The notes: generated by a model not told the origin, from the letters alone. A stretch of 64,000 nt of DNA from Candidatus Aminicenantota bacterium (GCA_020348385.1 CP070750.1:3742553-3806552); one strand, 5' to 3'; positions 33,723-42,615 are shown, counted from the first letter of the stretch. Program-made: numbers and translations.

Positions 33723-34958
33723 ATGCTTTCTTATGATAGAATGGGATCGAATAAGGCAGAACAGATGAGGCAGATCCACAAGTTTTACCTGACAGAGTTC
33801 CTGAAGACACAGAGATACTTCATCCCCATTATGATCCTTTTTCTCCAGTTCCATAAGCTTTCCTACACAGAAATCTTTCTCCTCTACGCGATTCAATCTT
33901 TTGTGGTGTTTCTATTGGAAATTCCTAGTGGTGTGTTTGCCGATCTTTTCGGTAAAAAAGCCGCTTTGCTCATATCGAGGGCGAGTCTTATCCCTGCCTA
34001 TGCCCTGTTTGCAGTGGCGGAAAACTTTTGGATTTTTTTGCTTGCCATGATCTTCATCGCTCTGAATAAAGCCTTCAAATCGGGGACACACAAGGCTTTT
34101 ATCTTTGAGTACTTGGAACAGAACCCATCGAAGATCACTCCTGGCGAAGTCTTCGGTAAGAATAAATTTTGGGCAAGATTAGGCGAGGCGTTGGCTTCTG
34201 TAGCAGGTGGATTTATCGCAGCCAAATTTGGGTTTCCTGTTGTGTTTGTATTTGCCCTCATCCCCACCTTTGTTAATTTCGTCAATGCGTTGACTTATGA
34301 AAAAATCCAAGAAAAACACCGTGTCAAAAAATTCAGTCTTTCCATGCATTTCCAACACATCGGGGAATCAATTGTCGATATCAAAAGCAAGAAGATCGTT
34401 CAGCAGTTGATCATCAATTCCGCCATCTTCGTATCTTGCATGGAGGCATCGGAAAAATTCTTCCAGCCGTACATGATTGAGGCTCAGATTCCGATCCAAT
34501 GGTTCGGCATCATTTACATGATCATCCTGATTTTCACGGCATTCGGATCTCGGTACGCCTATCTGTTTGAATCAAAATTCAGCCGGGCGGATATTGCCAA
34601 CATCTCGGGATTGATCGGCATCGTTCCGTTTGTGATCTTAGGCCTGGAGTTTGTTTCGATCTCTGGGATATTTCTGTTTTTCCTCATCCTGTTTTTAAAA
34701 AGCGCCAGAAGACCCGCCATTATCACAGAACTCAATACCCATATTCCATCGGACAAGCGAGCGACCATTCTTTCGACGGATTCTCTATTCCGTGCCCTGT
34801 TTCTTCTAGCCTTTCTCCCCATAATCGGACGTCTTTCCGATTCATTTTCCATCTACACGGCCATGCTCATCATCGGCATATTGCTCGTTCTGAATCAGAT
34901 TTTCTTTGGGATACCCCGGACTTCAAAAAATCGGGTTAGAATAGATGGTGATTCTTGA
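33723..34958 (+). CDS. MFS transporter
   Basis: The 411-aa protein has about 12 hydrophobic helices and the major facilitator pattern, including the loop 2-3 motif GVFADLFGKKAALL and a second-half counterpart at LPIIGRLSDSFSIYTAM. Substrate is not evident; the pattern resembles drug or metabolite exporters. Start is uncertain (ATG 33723, 33741 or 33765; none has a strong ribosome site). It ends base-to-base against the convergent TIGR04076-type gene. Confidence 0.85.
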   Translation: MLSYDRMGSNKAEQMRQIHKFYLTEFLKTQRYFIPIMILFLQFHKLSYTEIFLLYAIQSFVVFLLEIPSGVFADLFGKKAALLISRASLIPAYALFAVAENFWIFLLAMIFIALNKAFKSGTHKAFIFEYLEQNPSKITPGEVFGKNKFWARLGEALASVAGGFIAAKFGFPVVFVFALIPTFVNFVNALTYEKIQEKHRVKKFSLSMHFQHIGESIVDIKSKKIVQQLIINSAIFVSCMEASEKFFQPYMIEAQIPIQWFGIIYMIILIFTAFGSRYAYLFESKFSRADIANISGLIGIVPFVILGLEFVSISGIFLFFLILFLKSARRPAIITELNTHIPSDKRATILSTDSLFRALFLLAFLPIIGRLSDSFSIYTAMLIIGILLVLNQIFFGIPRTSKNRVRIDGDS

Positions 34959-35246
34959 TTATTTTTTTATGATCTTAAAAATCACTGTGCCGCCATCGGT
35001 GTGTTCCTGCGGATCGAGACATTGGATGTATGCGTCTTCCCCTTCTTGAGCTAGACCCAGTTCTTTTGGTTCGACTCCTTTTGCCAGAGCATTGTAATAA
35101 GGGAGGATGGAAGCCAGAGAGTGCATGCAGATATTATCTGTTTCTTTGAGATTGACTTTATAGCCTTCATCAAGAACAATCCTATCGCCGATTTTGTATA
35201 CCGGGCAGGTTCCCTTGATTTCGATGACTTCTATGATCAACTTCAT
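34959..35246 (-). CDS. TIGR04076-type small protein, cytoplasmic copy
   Basis: The 95-aa protein follows the family outline: KLIIEVIEIKGTCPVYKIGD, ICMHSLASILPYYNAL and the late IQCLDPQEHTDGGTVIFKI. It lacks the Tat signal of the copy at 26487-26906 and is shorter. It follows the molybdenum-hydroxylase operon on the same strand after a 57-bp gap. The biochemical role of this family is not known to me. Confidence 0.72.
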   Translation of the reverse strand: MKLIIEVIEIKGTCPVYKIGDRIVLDEGYKVNLKETDNICMHSLASILPYYNALAKGVEPKELGLAQEGEDAYIQCLDPQEHTDGGTVIFKIIKK

Positions 35247-35303
35247 CAGGTTTCAATCCATACTTGCTATTTTGTTGAATGTTCTTTTATACCCGTCCAG
35301 CGC

Positions 35304-35732
35304 TTAACTGGAGTGGTCGTGGATGATTTTCCAGCCATCCTCCATTTTTTTCAAAATCGTCGTGAATAGTCCTTGTTTTGTCCATGTTTCTGTTTTAAGC
35401 TTCCACTTGCCCAGGACATAGGCTGAATCTTCGCTCAAGACGTGAATGATGAGGTCGGAGAACTCCAGTTGTCCCATTTTTTCCTTGGGGTATTCTTTTT
35501 TGTACCTGGCAAGGAGTGCATCCCACCCACTTAACCGTGCGTCTCCTGATTGGTATGTCATTTTTTTGGACTTCCAGTAGTGTGCCATGAACCCCTCGAT
35601 GTTCCCCTCATTCCAGGCGTTCCTTTGAAGGTCGTGGATGCGAATGAGCTCTTTTTCGATCTTGGACTTTTGTATAGCTGTGAGAGGTAATGTCAAAGTA
35701 ATAATTAATGTCGAAATAAGTATCTTTTTCAT
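35304..35732 (-). CDS. Secreted NTF2-like (SnoaL/DUF4440-type) protein
   Basis: The 142-aa protein has a signal peptide (MKKILISTLIITLTLPLTA) and a cone-shaped NTF2-like domain. Visible are HDLQRNAWNEGNIEGFMAHYW, LSGWDALLARYKKEYP and the closing KKMEDGWKIIHDHSS, the usual end of DUF4440/SnoaL-like proteins. Such domains bind small ligands or act as enzymes. Its start overlaps the MocA-like stop by 4 bases, so it belongs to the molybdenum-hydroxylase operon and may act with the exported enzyme. Confidence 0.8.
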   Translation of the reverse strand: MKKILISTLIITLTLPLTAIQKSKIEKELIRIHDLQRNAWNEGNIEGFMAHYWKSKKMTYQSGDARLSGWDALLARYKKEYPKEKMGQLEFSDLIIHVLSEDSAYVLGKWKLKTETWTKQGLFTTILKKMEDGWKIIHDHSS

Positions 35733-36322
35733 TCTTCCTCCTTTATCTTCAATTCGCTCTGATAATCCTCTGGATAATCGATGTCTTTGAGGATGTGAGG
35801 AGTGTCCACTTCCACCTCATAAATATCCTGAGGATGGTTGTGCACCAGGGCTCTGAGCCCGATGTCAGAACTAAGATCCAAGATCTCTTGTTTATGCTTT
35901 AAATCGATTAAAATCGGATGGCCGCGTTTATTCCGGTAGACGGGAAGAACAACGCCTTTTTTTGTTTTATGATAAGTTTCTATGAGGGCATCCATGACAG
36001 AAAAGGGGATGAGGGGTTGATCGCCGAGACAGACAATAGCTGCCGATGTCTCTTTTGGAAGGGCTTCGAATCCTGTTTGAATGGAGGAGAGCATCCCTTC
36101 CCGAAAGCGATGGTTCACGACCGATGAAACGGTCCGGTCAGCTATTTTACTCAGAATTTCCTCTTGGTATGAACCCAGCACCACCAAAATTTTATCGGCT
36201 TTCGAGGCAAGTATGTTTTCCACTATGTGCTCAATGATTGTTTTTTCTTTAAAGGGAAGGAGGAGCTTAGGATATCCCATGCGACGGGATTCGCCAGCAG
36301 CCAAAACCAATGCACAAATCAT
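35729..36322 (-). CDS. MocA/MobA-like molybdenum cofactor nucleotidyltransferase
   Basis: MocA adds CMP to molybdopterin to form the MCD cofactor used by xanthine dehydrogenase-type enzymes. The 197-aa protein has the N-terminal nucleotide-binding motif VLAAGESRRMGYPKLLLPF, the metal-binding CLGDQPLIP and KRGHPILI, as in MocA/MobA proteins. It overlaps XdhC upstream and the NTF2-like gene downstream by 4 bases each. The operon supports a role in preparing cofactor for the hydroxylase at 37.9-41.8 kb. Confidence 0.88.
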   Translation of the reverse strand: MICALVLAAGESRRMGYPKLLLPFKEKTIIEHIVENILASKADKILVVLGSYQEEILSKIADRTVSSVVNHRFREGMLSSIQTGFEALPKETSAAIVCLGDQPLIPFSVMDALIETYHKTKKGVVLPVYRNKRGHPILIDLKHKQEILDLSSDIGLRALVHNHPQDIYEVEVDTPHILKDIDYPEDYQSELKIKEEE

Positions 36323-37365
36323 TTTTCCGCCTCCATGCTATTCTGAACTTGATTTCTGACCTGAACGAGTTCTGCCGCGATGCTGACAGCGATCTCTTGG
36401 ACCGTTTTGGATTGGATATCGATGCCGATCGGTGCAAACACACGGTCGAACTGGGGAGCGGTGGACCAGCCCAATTCGATAAATTTTTCGCGCATCAAAG
36501 CGATCTTCCTCCCGCTTCCAATCATCCCTATGTAGGCGACATCAGATCTGATACAGGCCTTCAGGGCATCCGCATCATGACTGTGACCTCGGGTGACGAT
36601 CACAATATAAGTGTCGGCCGTCTTGGGCATCTCATCGATAGCCTGTCCAATGTCTTCGACGATGATGTGGTCCGCCTCAGGCACGATTTCTTTGTTGGCG
36701 AATTCTGGCCTGTCGTCGATAACCGTGACCTCGAAGTCGAGAAGATATCCGATGTGGGCAACAGCCTGGCCCACATGCCCTGCTCCAGCGATCACAAGAT
36801 GGGAGAAGGGAAACTGAGGCTCCAGATACACGTTTTTTGAAAACACAGGTTTTCCTGTCGTGAATGCTTGTTTGGTTTTTTCTCGAAACGGAATGTTTTG
36901 TTTTTCCGCTTCCTCCCCGAATATTTCTGACTTTTCTATCCAGGATCGGGACAATTTTTGGATTCTGTCATCTGTCAGTTGGATATGTGTGGCCAGAATC
37001 CCAGGTTTCCTATCGTTTAGAGATCGGACCATTTCCTGAAATGTAATCTCGTGATCGGCAGGTTGGGCGTCGAAAAGGATGGTCGCTTCCCCACCACAAA
37101 TCGCCTCTGCTTCTGACGTTATATCCGCATACAACTCGAATCGATCAAGGGATGACCTCCCGGTTTGCAGGGATCCCAAAGCCTTTTCCTCAGCCCGGGC
37201 TTCCATTATCCCTCCTCCTAAAGTCCCTGTGAGAAGTCCTTTATCCGAAAAAAGGGCAGAAACGCCGGGCACTTGAGGGCTTGATCCTTTGGTAGAAACG
37301 ATTGTCGCCAATACCAGCTTCTTATTTTTAATCTCATCGCAAAGCCGTGCATAGATGTTTTTCAT
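36319..37365 (-). CDS. XdhC/CoxI-family maturation protein
   Basis: XdhC binds and sulfurates the molybdenum cofactor and inserts it into xanthine dehydrogenase-type enzymes. The 348-aa protein has the N-terminal XdhC/CoxI domain (ATIVSTKGSSPQVPG, LTGTLGGGIMEARA) with Cys in EAICGGEATILFD. The C-terminal Rossmann domain shows LVIAGAGHVGQAVAHIG, VTRGHSHDADAL and YIGMIGSGRK. It is translationally coupled (4-base overlap) to both neighbours. Confidence 0.93.
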   Translation of the reverse strand: MKNIYARLCDEIKNKKLVLATIVSTKGSSPQVPGVSALFSDKGLLTGTLGGGIMEARAEEKALGSLQTGRSSLDRFELYADITSEAEAICGGEATILFDAQPADHEITFQEMVRSLNDRKPGILATHIQLTDDRIQKLSRSWIEKSEIFGEEAEKQNIPFREKTKQAFTTGKPVFSKNVYLEPQFPFSHLVIAGAGHVGQAVAHIGYLLDFEVTVIDDRPEFANKEIVPEADHIIVEDIGQAIDEMPKTADTYIVIVTRGHSHDADALKACIRSDVAYIGMIGSGRKIALMREKFIELGWSTAPQFDRVFAPIGIDIQSKTVQEIAVSIAAELVQVRNQVQNSMEAEK

Positions 37366-37907
37366 TTCGCTTCCGATTGTCTCCTTTTTTCCAGGTTTTG
37401 CATAAGAGATTCTACCATTCGAATTGGCTGTATTTCCTGTCCGATATCATACACCTTAAAATCATCTCTTTGGATTTTCTCTAGAAAATCTTTCAAGATG
37501 GATTCCCTCACGACGAGGAGCACGCCTTGTTCTGGAATCATCAGGATTTCTTCGAGGGCCTGCCAGACTCCGTTGCCTTTGAGTTCTAGTGGGCCCACTT
37601 CATCCACGACACAAAGATTCTCGTTTTTGCTCCTGTGGATGATTTTTTCGGCGACATCCAGCATTCCAGGCAGAAAATAGAAAGGACCGATCCTTTGCCA
37701 GCCCTGTTGACCTTTTTTGCGGATGAAGGGTTGTTGGTGCTGATCCTTCAGGTCGAGGAGGTCGTACCCGAGAAATTTTTCGTCTTTCCAAACGGCTTCG
37801 CTCAAATAGCCATCTATCCGGATATTTTTTCCTCTGAGCACTGGAATGATGGTTTTAAGGAGGGTCGTTTTTCCCGAGTGGACCGGGCCTGTCAGTATAT
37901 TTATCAC
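37362..37907 (-). CDS. THEP1-like P-loop nucleoside triphosphatase of the Mo-enzyme operon
   Basis: The 181-aa protein has Walker A GPVHSGKTTLL and Walker B NLCVVDEVGPLELKG, the layout of the NTPase_1/THEP1 family. Family members occur in molybdenum-hydroxylase maturation clusters, where they are thought to work on nucleotide or cofactor handling. It lies between the FAD subunit gene and xdhC, overlapping xdhC by 4 bases. Exact role is inferred from position. Confidence 0.8.
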   Translation of the reverse strand: MINILTGPVHSGKTTLLKTIIPVLRGKNIRIDGYLSEAVWKDEKFLGYDLLDLKDQHQQPFIRKKGQQGWQRIGPFYFLPGMLDVAEKIIHRSKNENLCVVDEVGPLELKGNGVWQALEEILMIPEQGVLLVVRESILKDFLEKIQRDDFKVYDIGQEIQPIRMVESLMQNLEKRRQSEAK

Positions 37908-37930
37908 GTCTTATCTAGTTTGATCCGGGA

Positions 37931-38908
37931 CTAAATCATCGAGGAAATCGCTGTGTAAAGAACGGCTTCAACCAAGCCCATTTTGTATGTGTTTTCTTCA
38001 AGAGGCCTGGCGTCTGTCAGGGCTTCCTTGGCGCCTTGCTTGATAACTTCCTCTGTCAGATTTTTTCCTTTGATAAAATCTTCTGCCTTTTTGAGTCGCC
38101 AGGGGATGGGCGCCAATCCTCCGCAGACGATCTTTATGTCTCTGAATACACCGCCGGATATCACTCCGCTGATAGCCGCCGAAACCACAGCAAAATCCCA
38201 TGTGCCCCGCTCTTTGAATTTGTAATAGGTGCTCTTTGAGCCGTTTTTTGGTAGAGGGATTCTTATTTCACTCAGAACTTGACGCGCCTCCAGAACATTT
38301 TCTTTCCTGACATTGTTCTGTGGGAGTGTGAAAAAATCCTCTAATCTAAGAATGTTTTTTTTGCCTTCCAGTCCGTTAATCGTGATCTCTGCATCCAAAC
38401 TTATAAGAGCTGGAGCCAGATCGGATGGATGAACGATATAGCACATGCCCCCCCCGAAAATGGCGTGATACCTGTTTCTTCCCCTCAGGGCAAAACAACG
38501 GCTTCCTCCCTTTTTACGGCATATTGTATCCGGATCGCGATAATACCAGCATCTGGGCCGCTGGCAGAGGTTGCCGCCGACCGTGCCCACATTCCTGAGC
38601 TGAGGAGAGGCCAAAGAAAGCGCGGCTTCTACGAGGACAGGAAAGTTCTCCCTAATGATTGGATTTTCAGCCAGATCTGCCACGCATGTCATGGCGTCGA
38701 TCGAGACGTGGGTTTTATCCATTTTGATTGTGGAAAGATCCGGAACAGATTTGAGGTCGATCACGACTTCGGGTGCGATAATCTTGTTCTTGATTTCGTC
38801 CAGAAGGTCTGTTCCTCCCGCCATCAAGGCATAGTCTGTATTTTTCTGAGAGAGCAGGGAAGTGACTTGGTCTAGCGACTTGGGCTGCGCAATCTTGAAT
38901 TCTTTCAT
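37931..38908 (-). CDS. Molybdenum hydroxylase FAD-binding subunit with Cys-rich loop
   Basis: This is the medium (CoxM/XdhB-like) subunit that carries FAD. The 325-aa protein has the FAD motifs LMAGGTDLLDEI and LRNVGTVGGNLCQ and a C-terminal CO-dehydrogenase flavoprotein domain. Between them is a Cys-rich loop (CQRPRC, TICRKKGGSRC, GGGMC). In 4-hydroxybenzoyl-CoA reductase the equivalent loop binds an extra [4Fe-4S] cluster; whether this one does is inference. It overlaps the Mo-subunit gene by 4 bases. Confidence 0.92.
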   Translation of the reverse strand: MKEFKIAQPKSLDQVTSLLSQKNTDYALMAGGTDLLDEIKNKIIAPEVVIDLKSVPDLSTIKMDKTHVSIDAMTCVADLAENPIIRENFPVLVEAALSLASPQLRNVGTVGGNLCQRPRCWYYRDPDTICRKKGGSRCFALRGRNRYHAIFGGGMCYIVHPSDLAPALISLDAEITINGLEGKKNILRLEDFFTLPQNNVRKENVLEARQVLSEIRIPLPKNGSKSTYYKFKERGTWDFAVVSAAISGVISGGVFRDIKIVCGGLAPIPWRLKKAEDFIKGKNLTEEVIKQGAKEALTDARPLEENTYKMGLVEAVLYTAISSMI

Positions 38909-41169
38909 CGGGCCACCTCCTTTTCCTTTAAAGCTTGAAGGACTTTGTCCGGCGTCATCGGGATTTCTCGGATGTGGATACCGATAGCATTGTATACGGA
39001 GTTGGCGATAACGGCAGATGCCGGAATTCGTGGAGGTTCTCCCAAACCCTTAGTGCCGAGGATGTTGATCCGCGGGTCGACGGAATCCACAAACAGGGGC
39101 ACGATCTCGGGAATGTCCATGGAGGTGGCTATCTTATAATCCCTCAGGTTGGGGTTGACCATCCGTCCCGTTTCGTTATCCATAATCCTTTGTTCGAAAA
39201 GAGCGGTGCTCAGTCCCTGAGTGATGCCGCCGATGACCTGGCTTTCTGCTGTCAGTTTGTTGATGATTCTTCCGCTATCGTGGACAGCCACAACCTTGAT
39301 CACCTTGATCATCCCCGTCATTGTGTCGACTTCCACTTCGGCAAAGTGCGCGCCGAAGGTGTTGTACGCATAACCTTCTGGAAGTCCTTTTCTTTCCCCA
39401 TGAAACACTATTTCATGGCTTAAATCTCCCAAGACTTCTTTGAAGGGAGTGGCATTTTTAGGATTTCCCTTTTCCTGGAACGTGAAATTTTCACAAACGA
39501 TGCTGGAGGCGGACACTTTCAGTTTGGAAGCAGCCATTCCCTTGAGATGTTCCGCTGCTTTTAGAGCCGCATCCCTTAGGGCCGGAGCCACCGAAGGTGT
39601 CGTTAGGCTTCCGCCCGAGAGAGGGGCCCAAGGATAATCCGAATTTCCCAGCTTGACGGTGATATCTTTTGGTTCTAATCCCAAGGTTTCTGCTGTGACA
39701 ATGGCCATATGGGTTCTTGTCCCACAGCCGATATCCTGGGTTCCACATACGGCCTCGACACTTCCATCGGGATGGAGTTTAACGTCAGCTAATGTCCCTG
39801 GGGAGCCAGCGCCCCACCAGATCCCAGCCGCCATCCCGATTCCCCGTCTGATTCTGCCTTTCCCTTCTCCGGGAACTTTGTTTCTTTTGTGCCATCCGAT
39901 TTGCTTAGCTCCGATTTCGTAGGCCTTATCCAATCCTTTGGAAGAATAGGGGATTCCAGTTCCCCCGCGATTTTTGGTTGTGTAATTCTTCTTCCTAAAT
40001 TCCAGCGGATCCATGCCGATCTCGTTGGCTAGTTCTTCAATAAATCCTTCCAATCCAAAGGTTCCTTGAACCAGACCTGGGGCTCTTGTTGGCTTTGATG
40101 GACCAGTGTTCATGTAGATGTTGTAGTCTTCCACCTTGGCATTCTCACATTTGTGAACATCGATCATAGGCTCAGAAGATCGATCTCCTCCCCGGATTCC
40201 ACCGGATGTGTGACTCAATAGGCTGAGCGCGGTTATCGTCCCATCCTTTTTCACGCCTCCTTTGTAAGTCTGGAACGTGGATGGTCGATTGCCCACACAT
40301 AGGGAGTTAGCTTTTCTGGTCAACATGACTTTGACCGGCCTGTTGGTTTCTTTGGCCAGCATTGACGCTGCTACCGTTTGTTCATTCAGGCCCAATTTGC
40401 TGCCGAATCCTCCTCCCATGTATTGTTTGATGACTTTGATTCTTGATGCTGGGATTTGAAGTACTTCGGCAAGCTGATCCCTCACGCTGTGAATGGCCTG
40501 TGTGGAATCCCAGATCGTCAGCCTTTCCCCCTGCCACTTGGCGATGCTGACATGGGTTTCGGCTGTTTGGTGGATTTCCACCGCTGTTTTGTATGTGCGT
40601 TCGATGACAACATCGGCTTTTCCGAATCCGGCTTCCACATCTCCCCGGCTGTACCCTCGCCGTTGTTCGACATTCGGTCGTTTATCATGAACTTGAGGGG
40701 ATCCTTCTTCCCTTGCTTTTTCCTCGATGACAACGAATGGCATGGGTTTGTATTCGACTTTGATGAGTTCCAACGCTTTGTCAGCCGTTTTTTCATCTAC
40801 AGCTGCCACAGCCGCCACCATTTGCCCCGCATACTGGATGTTTCCTCTAATCATAAGAATGGCAGCCTTGACTCCGGACAAGCTTTTGGCTACATCTAAC
40901 TTTATGGATAAAACTTCGGCTTTTGCATGGGGTGATCTCAGAATTTTCCCGATCAGCATCCCCTTAAGCTTGATGTCCTGAGTAAAGGGAGCCTTCCCTG
41001 TGACGATCTTTTTTCCATCGATCCTTTTGATGTGCTTACCGATGAGTTTGAACTTCTTGTCTGAATCGGACGAGAGCGCTTCAGAGGAATGTTGGGTTTG
41101 ATCGCTTGCATATGTTTCATACCAGAGGTTGCTATCTTCCATGGCGTATCTAGAGTCTTTTTTTTCCAT
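38905..41169 (-). CDS. Molybdenum hydroxylase large subunit (xanthine dehydrogenase family)
   Basis: The 754-aa large subunit binds the Mo-molybdopterin cofactor and substrate. It has the a/b hammerhead domain (KIVTGKAPFTQDIKLKGML), the Moco regions QYMGGGFGSKLG and APGLVQGTFGLEGFIEE, VCGTQDIGCGTRTH, and the late GLGEPPRIPASAVIANSV with the catalytic Glu. Length matches single-subunit XdhA/CoxL forms. It has no own signal; export would be by partner with the Tat-bearing 2Fe-2S subunit encoded 1 bp upstream. Substrate (purine, aldehyde or N-heterocycle) is not determined. Confidence 0.94.
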   Translation of the reverse strand: MEKKDSRYAMEDSNLWYETYASDQTQHSSEALSSDSDKKFKLIGKHIKRIDGKKIVTGKAPFTQDIKLKGMLIGKILRSPHAKAEVLSIKLDVAKSLSGVKAAILMIRGNIQYAGQMVAAVAAVDEKTADKALELIKVEYKPMPFVVIEEKAREEGSPQVHDKRPNVEQRRGYSRGDVEAGFGKADVVIERTYKTAVEIHQTAETHVSIAKWQGERLTIWDSTQAIHSVRDQLAEVLQIPASRIKVIKQYMGGGFGSKLGLNEQTVAASMLAKETNRPVKVMLTRKANSLCVGNRPSTFQTYKGGVKKDGTITALSLLSHTSGGIRGGDRSSEPMIDVHKCENAKVEDYNIYMNTGPSKPTRAPGLVQGTFGLEGFIEELANEIGMDPLEFRKKNYTTKNRGGTGIPYSSKGLDKAYEIGAKQIGWHKRNKVPGEGKGRIRRGIGMAAGIWWGAGSPGTLADVKLHPDGSVEAVCGTQDIGCGTRTHMAIVTAETLGLEPKDITVKLGNSDYPWAPLSGGSLTTPSVAPALRDAALKAAEHLKGMAASKLKVSASSIVCENFTFQEKGNPKNATPFKEVLGDLSHEIVFHGERKGLPEGYAYNTFGAHFAEVEVDTMTGMIKVIKVVAVHDSGRIINKLTAESQVIGGITQGLSTALFEQRIMDNETGRMVNPNLRDYKIATSMDIPEIVPLFVDSVDPRINILGTKGLGEPPRIPASAVIANSVYNAIGIHIREIPMTPDKVLQALKEKEVAR

Positions 41170-41170
41170 T

Positions 41171-41803
41171 TTAAGACCTCCCCGCTTTTGCCGCTTGATC
41201 GACTGCTTGGTAGATCTTGGTGTAATTACCGCAACGACACAGATTCCCTGAAAGGCCTTTCTTTATCTCTCCAAGGTCGGGATTTGACTTTTTTTTCAAC
41301 AATGCTTCGGAAGCCATGATAAAACCCGGCGTGCAAAAACCGCATTGGTAAGCGTCCTTGTCGATATAGGCCTGTTGGAGGGGATGGAGTTTGCCTTCTT
41401 TGGCCATTCCTTCGATGGTCTTGATATTTGTGCCGTCTGCCCTAATCGCGAGATACATGCAGGAGTAGATGGGATTTCCGTCCAACAGGACTGTGCATCC
41501 GCCGCATTCACCGCGATCGCATGTTTTTTTTGCTCCGGTCAGGCTCAGTTTATCCCGGAGGACATCGAGAAGTGTTTCCTGAGGTTCGACGACTTTCGTA
41601 TAAGCCTTGGAGTTTACGGTGAATTTTATCTGTTTTTTGGCGTAAACGGGGACTTCACCAGCCTTGGTTTGAATGGATTCGGCTTTTTGTGCCAGGAGTT
41701 TGGGAGTTATGGCGACTCCAAGGGTTCCACTGCCGAAACCTTTCAGGAAATCCCGTCGTGTAAACGTATTCGTTTTCCCTTTTTTCATTTTTCCCTTGTT
41801 CAT
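41171..41803 (-). CDS. Molybdenum hydroxylase 2Fe-2S subunit with Tat signal
   Basis: The 210-aa small subunit has a twin-arginine signal (FTRRDFLKGFGSGTLG), then the plant-type 2Fe-2S domain (CDRGECGGCTVLLDG) and the second helical 2Fe-2S domain (QCGFCTPGF and GNLCRCGNY). ATG 41803 is preferred over an upstream start (AAAGGGGG lies before it). Such Tat-guided enzymes, for example the periplasmic aldehyde oxidoreductase PaoABC, fold in the cytoplasm and are exported as a complex. It directly precedes the Mo subunit gene. Confidence 0.93.
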   Translation of the reverse strand: MNKGKMKKGKTNTFTRRDFLKGFGSGTLGVAITPKLLAQKAESIQTKAGEVPVYAKKQIKFTVNSKAYTKVVEPQETLLDVLRDKLSLTGAKKTCDRGECGGCTVLLDGNPIYSCMYLAIRADGTNIKTIEGMAKEGKLHPLQQAYIDKDAYQCGFCTPGFIMASEALLKKKSNPDLGEIKKGLSGNLCRCGNYTKIYQAVDQAAKAGRS

Positions 41804-41828
41804 TGTACGCCCCCTTTTTAAAAAAAAT

Positions 41829-42500
41829 CTAAATCGATCGAATGAGGAGGACAAGCATAAGACAGAGGATAACCGCCGCCGGGGATACGATAAATTGGAA
41901 TTTTTTGATGCCCATCGCTTTGATCATGCCTGTTTCCATAAATCTCATTTTTTCACCTGCCAAAATTCCGAAAGGAACGGTGATAAATGAAAGAGCAACA
42001 GCTATGTAGGCATAATAGAGCGAGAGTGGATATCCTGTGCCGGCAGCCACACAAGCAGGAATACCCGTGGCAAATTTCACGAGAGGGAATAGATTGACGG
42101 CTACCAAAGCAGACAAGCCTCCAGTGAGAGCTTGAGAGGTCGTTTTTTTAGAGAGCCTATCTTTTACAAGGGAGACGATAATCAAAAAGGCCACACCCTC
42201 CATGACGAAGGCAAATATGGGATTGGCCACTGCTCCGTGCAATATCGGCAGAGAGAGCAGCAAAGCGTCGAATAACTTGAACAATGAAGCAACGATGACC
42301 AAAAGAGCGACACCTCTCCAACTTTGGGAAATGACCCAGCATGCAGCGATAAAAAATAACGCCACGCCTGTCATGATCGATCCTGACATAGCAGATGCAC
42401 AATTCCTAAGTCCCATGCCAAGAGCAGCCTCGGAGAGCCCCCAAACCGCACCCAACATAACCACAATGCCCAAATGATGACCGGAAAACTTTTTATCCAT
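41829..42500 (-). CDS. Polytopic membrane protein heading the Mo-hydroxylase operon
   Basis: The 223-aa protein has about six to seven hydrophobic helices (IVVMLGAVWGLSEAALGM, GVALFFIAACWVI, ALLVIVASLFKLFDALLL, and others to the C-terminus). I do not recognise the family. It lies 25 bp upstream of the 2Fe-2S subunit gene and directly downstream of a strong promoter, so it is the first gene of the operon. It might be a substrate carrier or a quinone-linked membrane partner; both are guesses from position. Confidence 0.68.
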   Translation of the reverse strand: MDKKFSGHHLGIVVMLGAVWGLSEAALGMGLRNCASAMSGSIMTGVALFFIAACWVISQSWRGVALLVIVASLFKLFDALLLSLPILHGAVANPIFAFVMEGVAFLIIVSLVKDRLSKKTTSQALTGGLSALVAVNLFPLVKFATGIPACVAAGTGYPLSLYYAYIAVALSFITVPFGILAGEKMRFMETGMIKAMGIKKFQFIVSPAAVILCLMLVLLIRSI

Positions 42501-42550
42501 GTTTCCTCCATGCTGATTGATGTCGATATTTTTCCACGATGAGTGATTTG

Positions 42551-42608
42551 ATTATAATTTTCTCCTCCCCATTTCGCAACCCTTTCTTGACCTGAATTAT
42601 CCAGGTCA
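42551..42608 (-). promoter_or_regulatory. Promoter and palindromic operator of the Mo-hydroxylase operon
   Basis: On the minus strand: -35 TTGCGA (42574-42579), a 17-bp spacer and a perfect -10 TATAAT (42551-42556), with a leader of about 44 bases to the ATG at 42500. Just upstream lies a perfect palindrome TGACCTG-N7-CAGGTCA (42588-42608), placed 8 bp from the -35, a typical activator position. It has no T-run, so it is not an intrinsic terminator of the CDF gene that ends at 42616. Confidence 0.68.
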
Positions 42609-42615
42609 TAATTAA

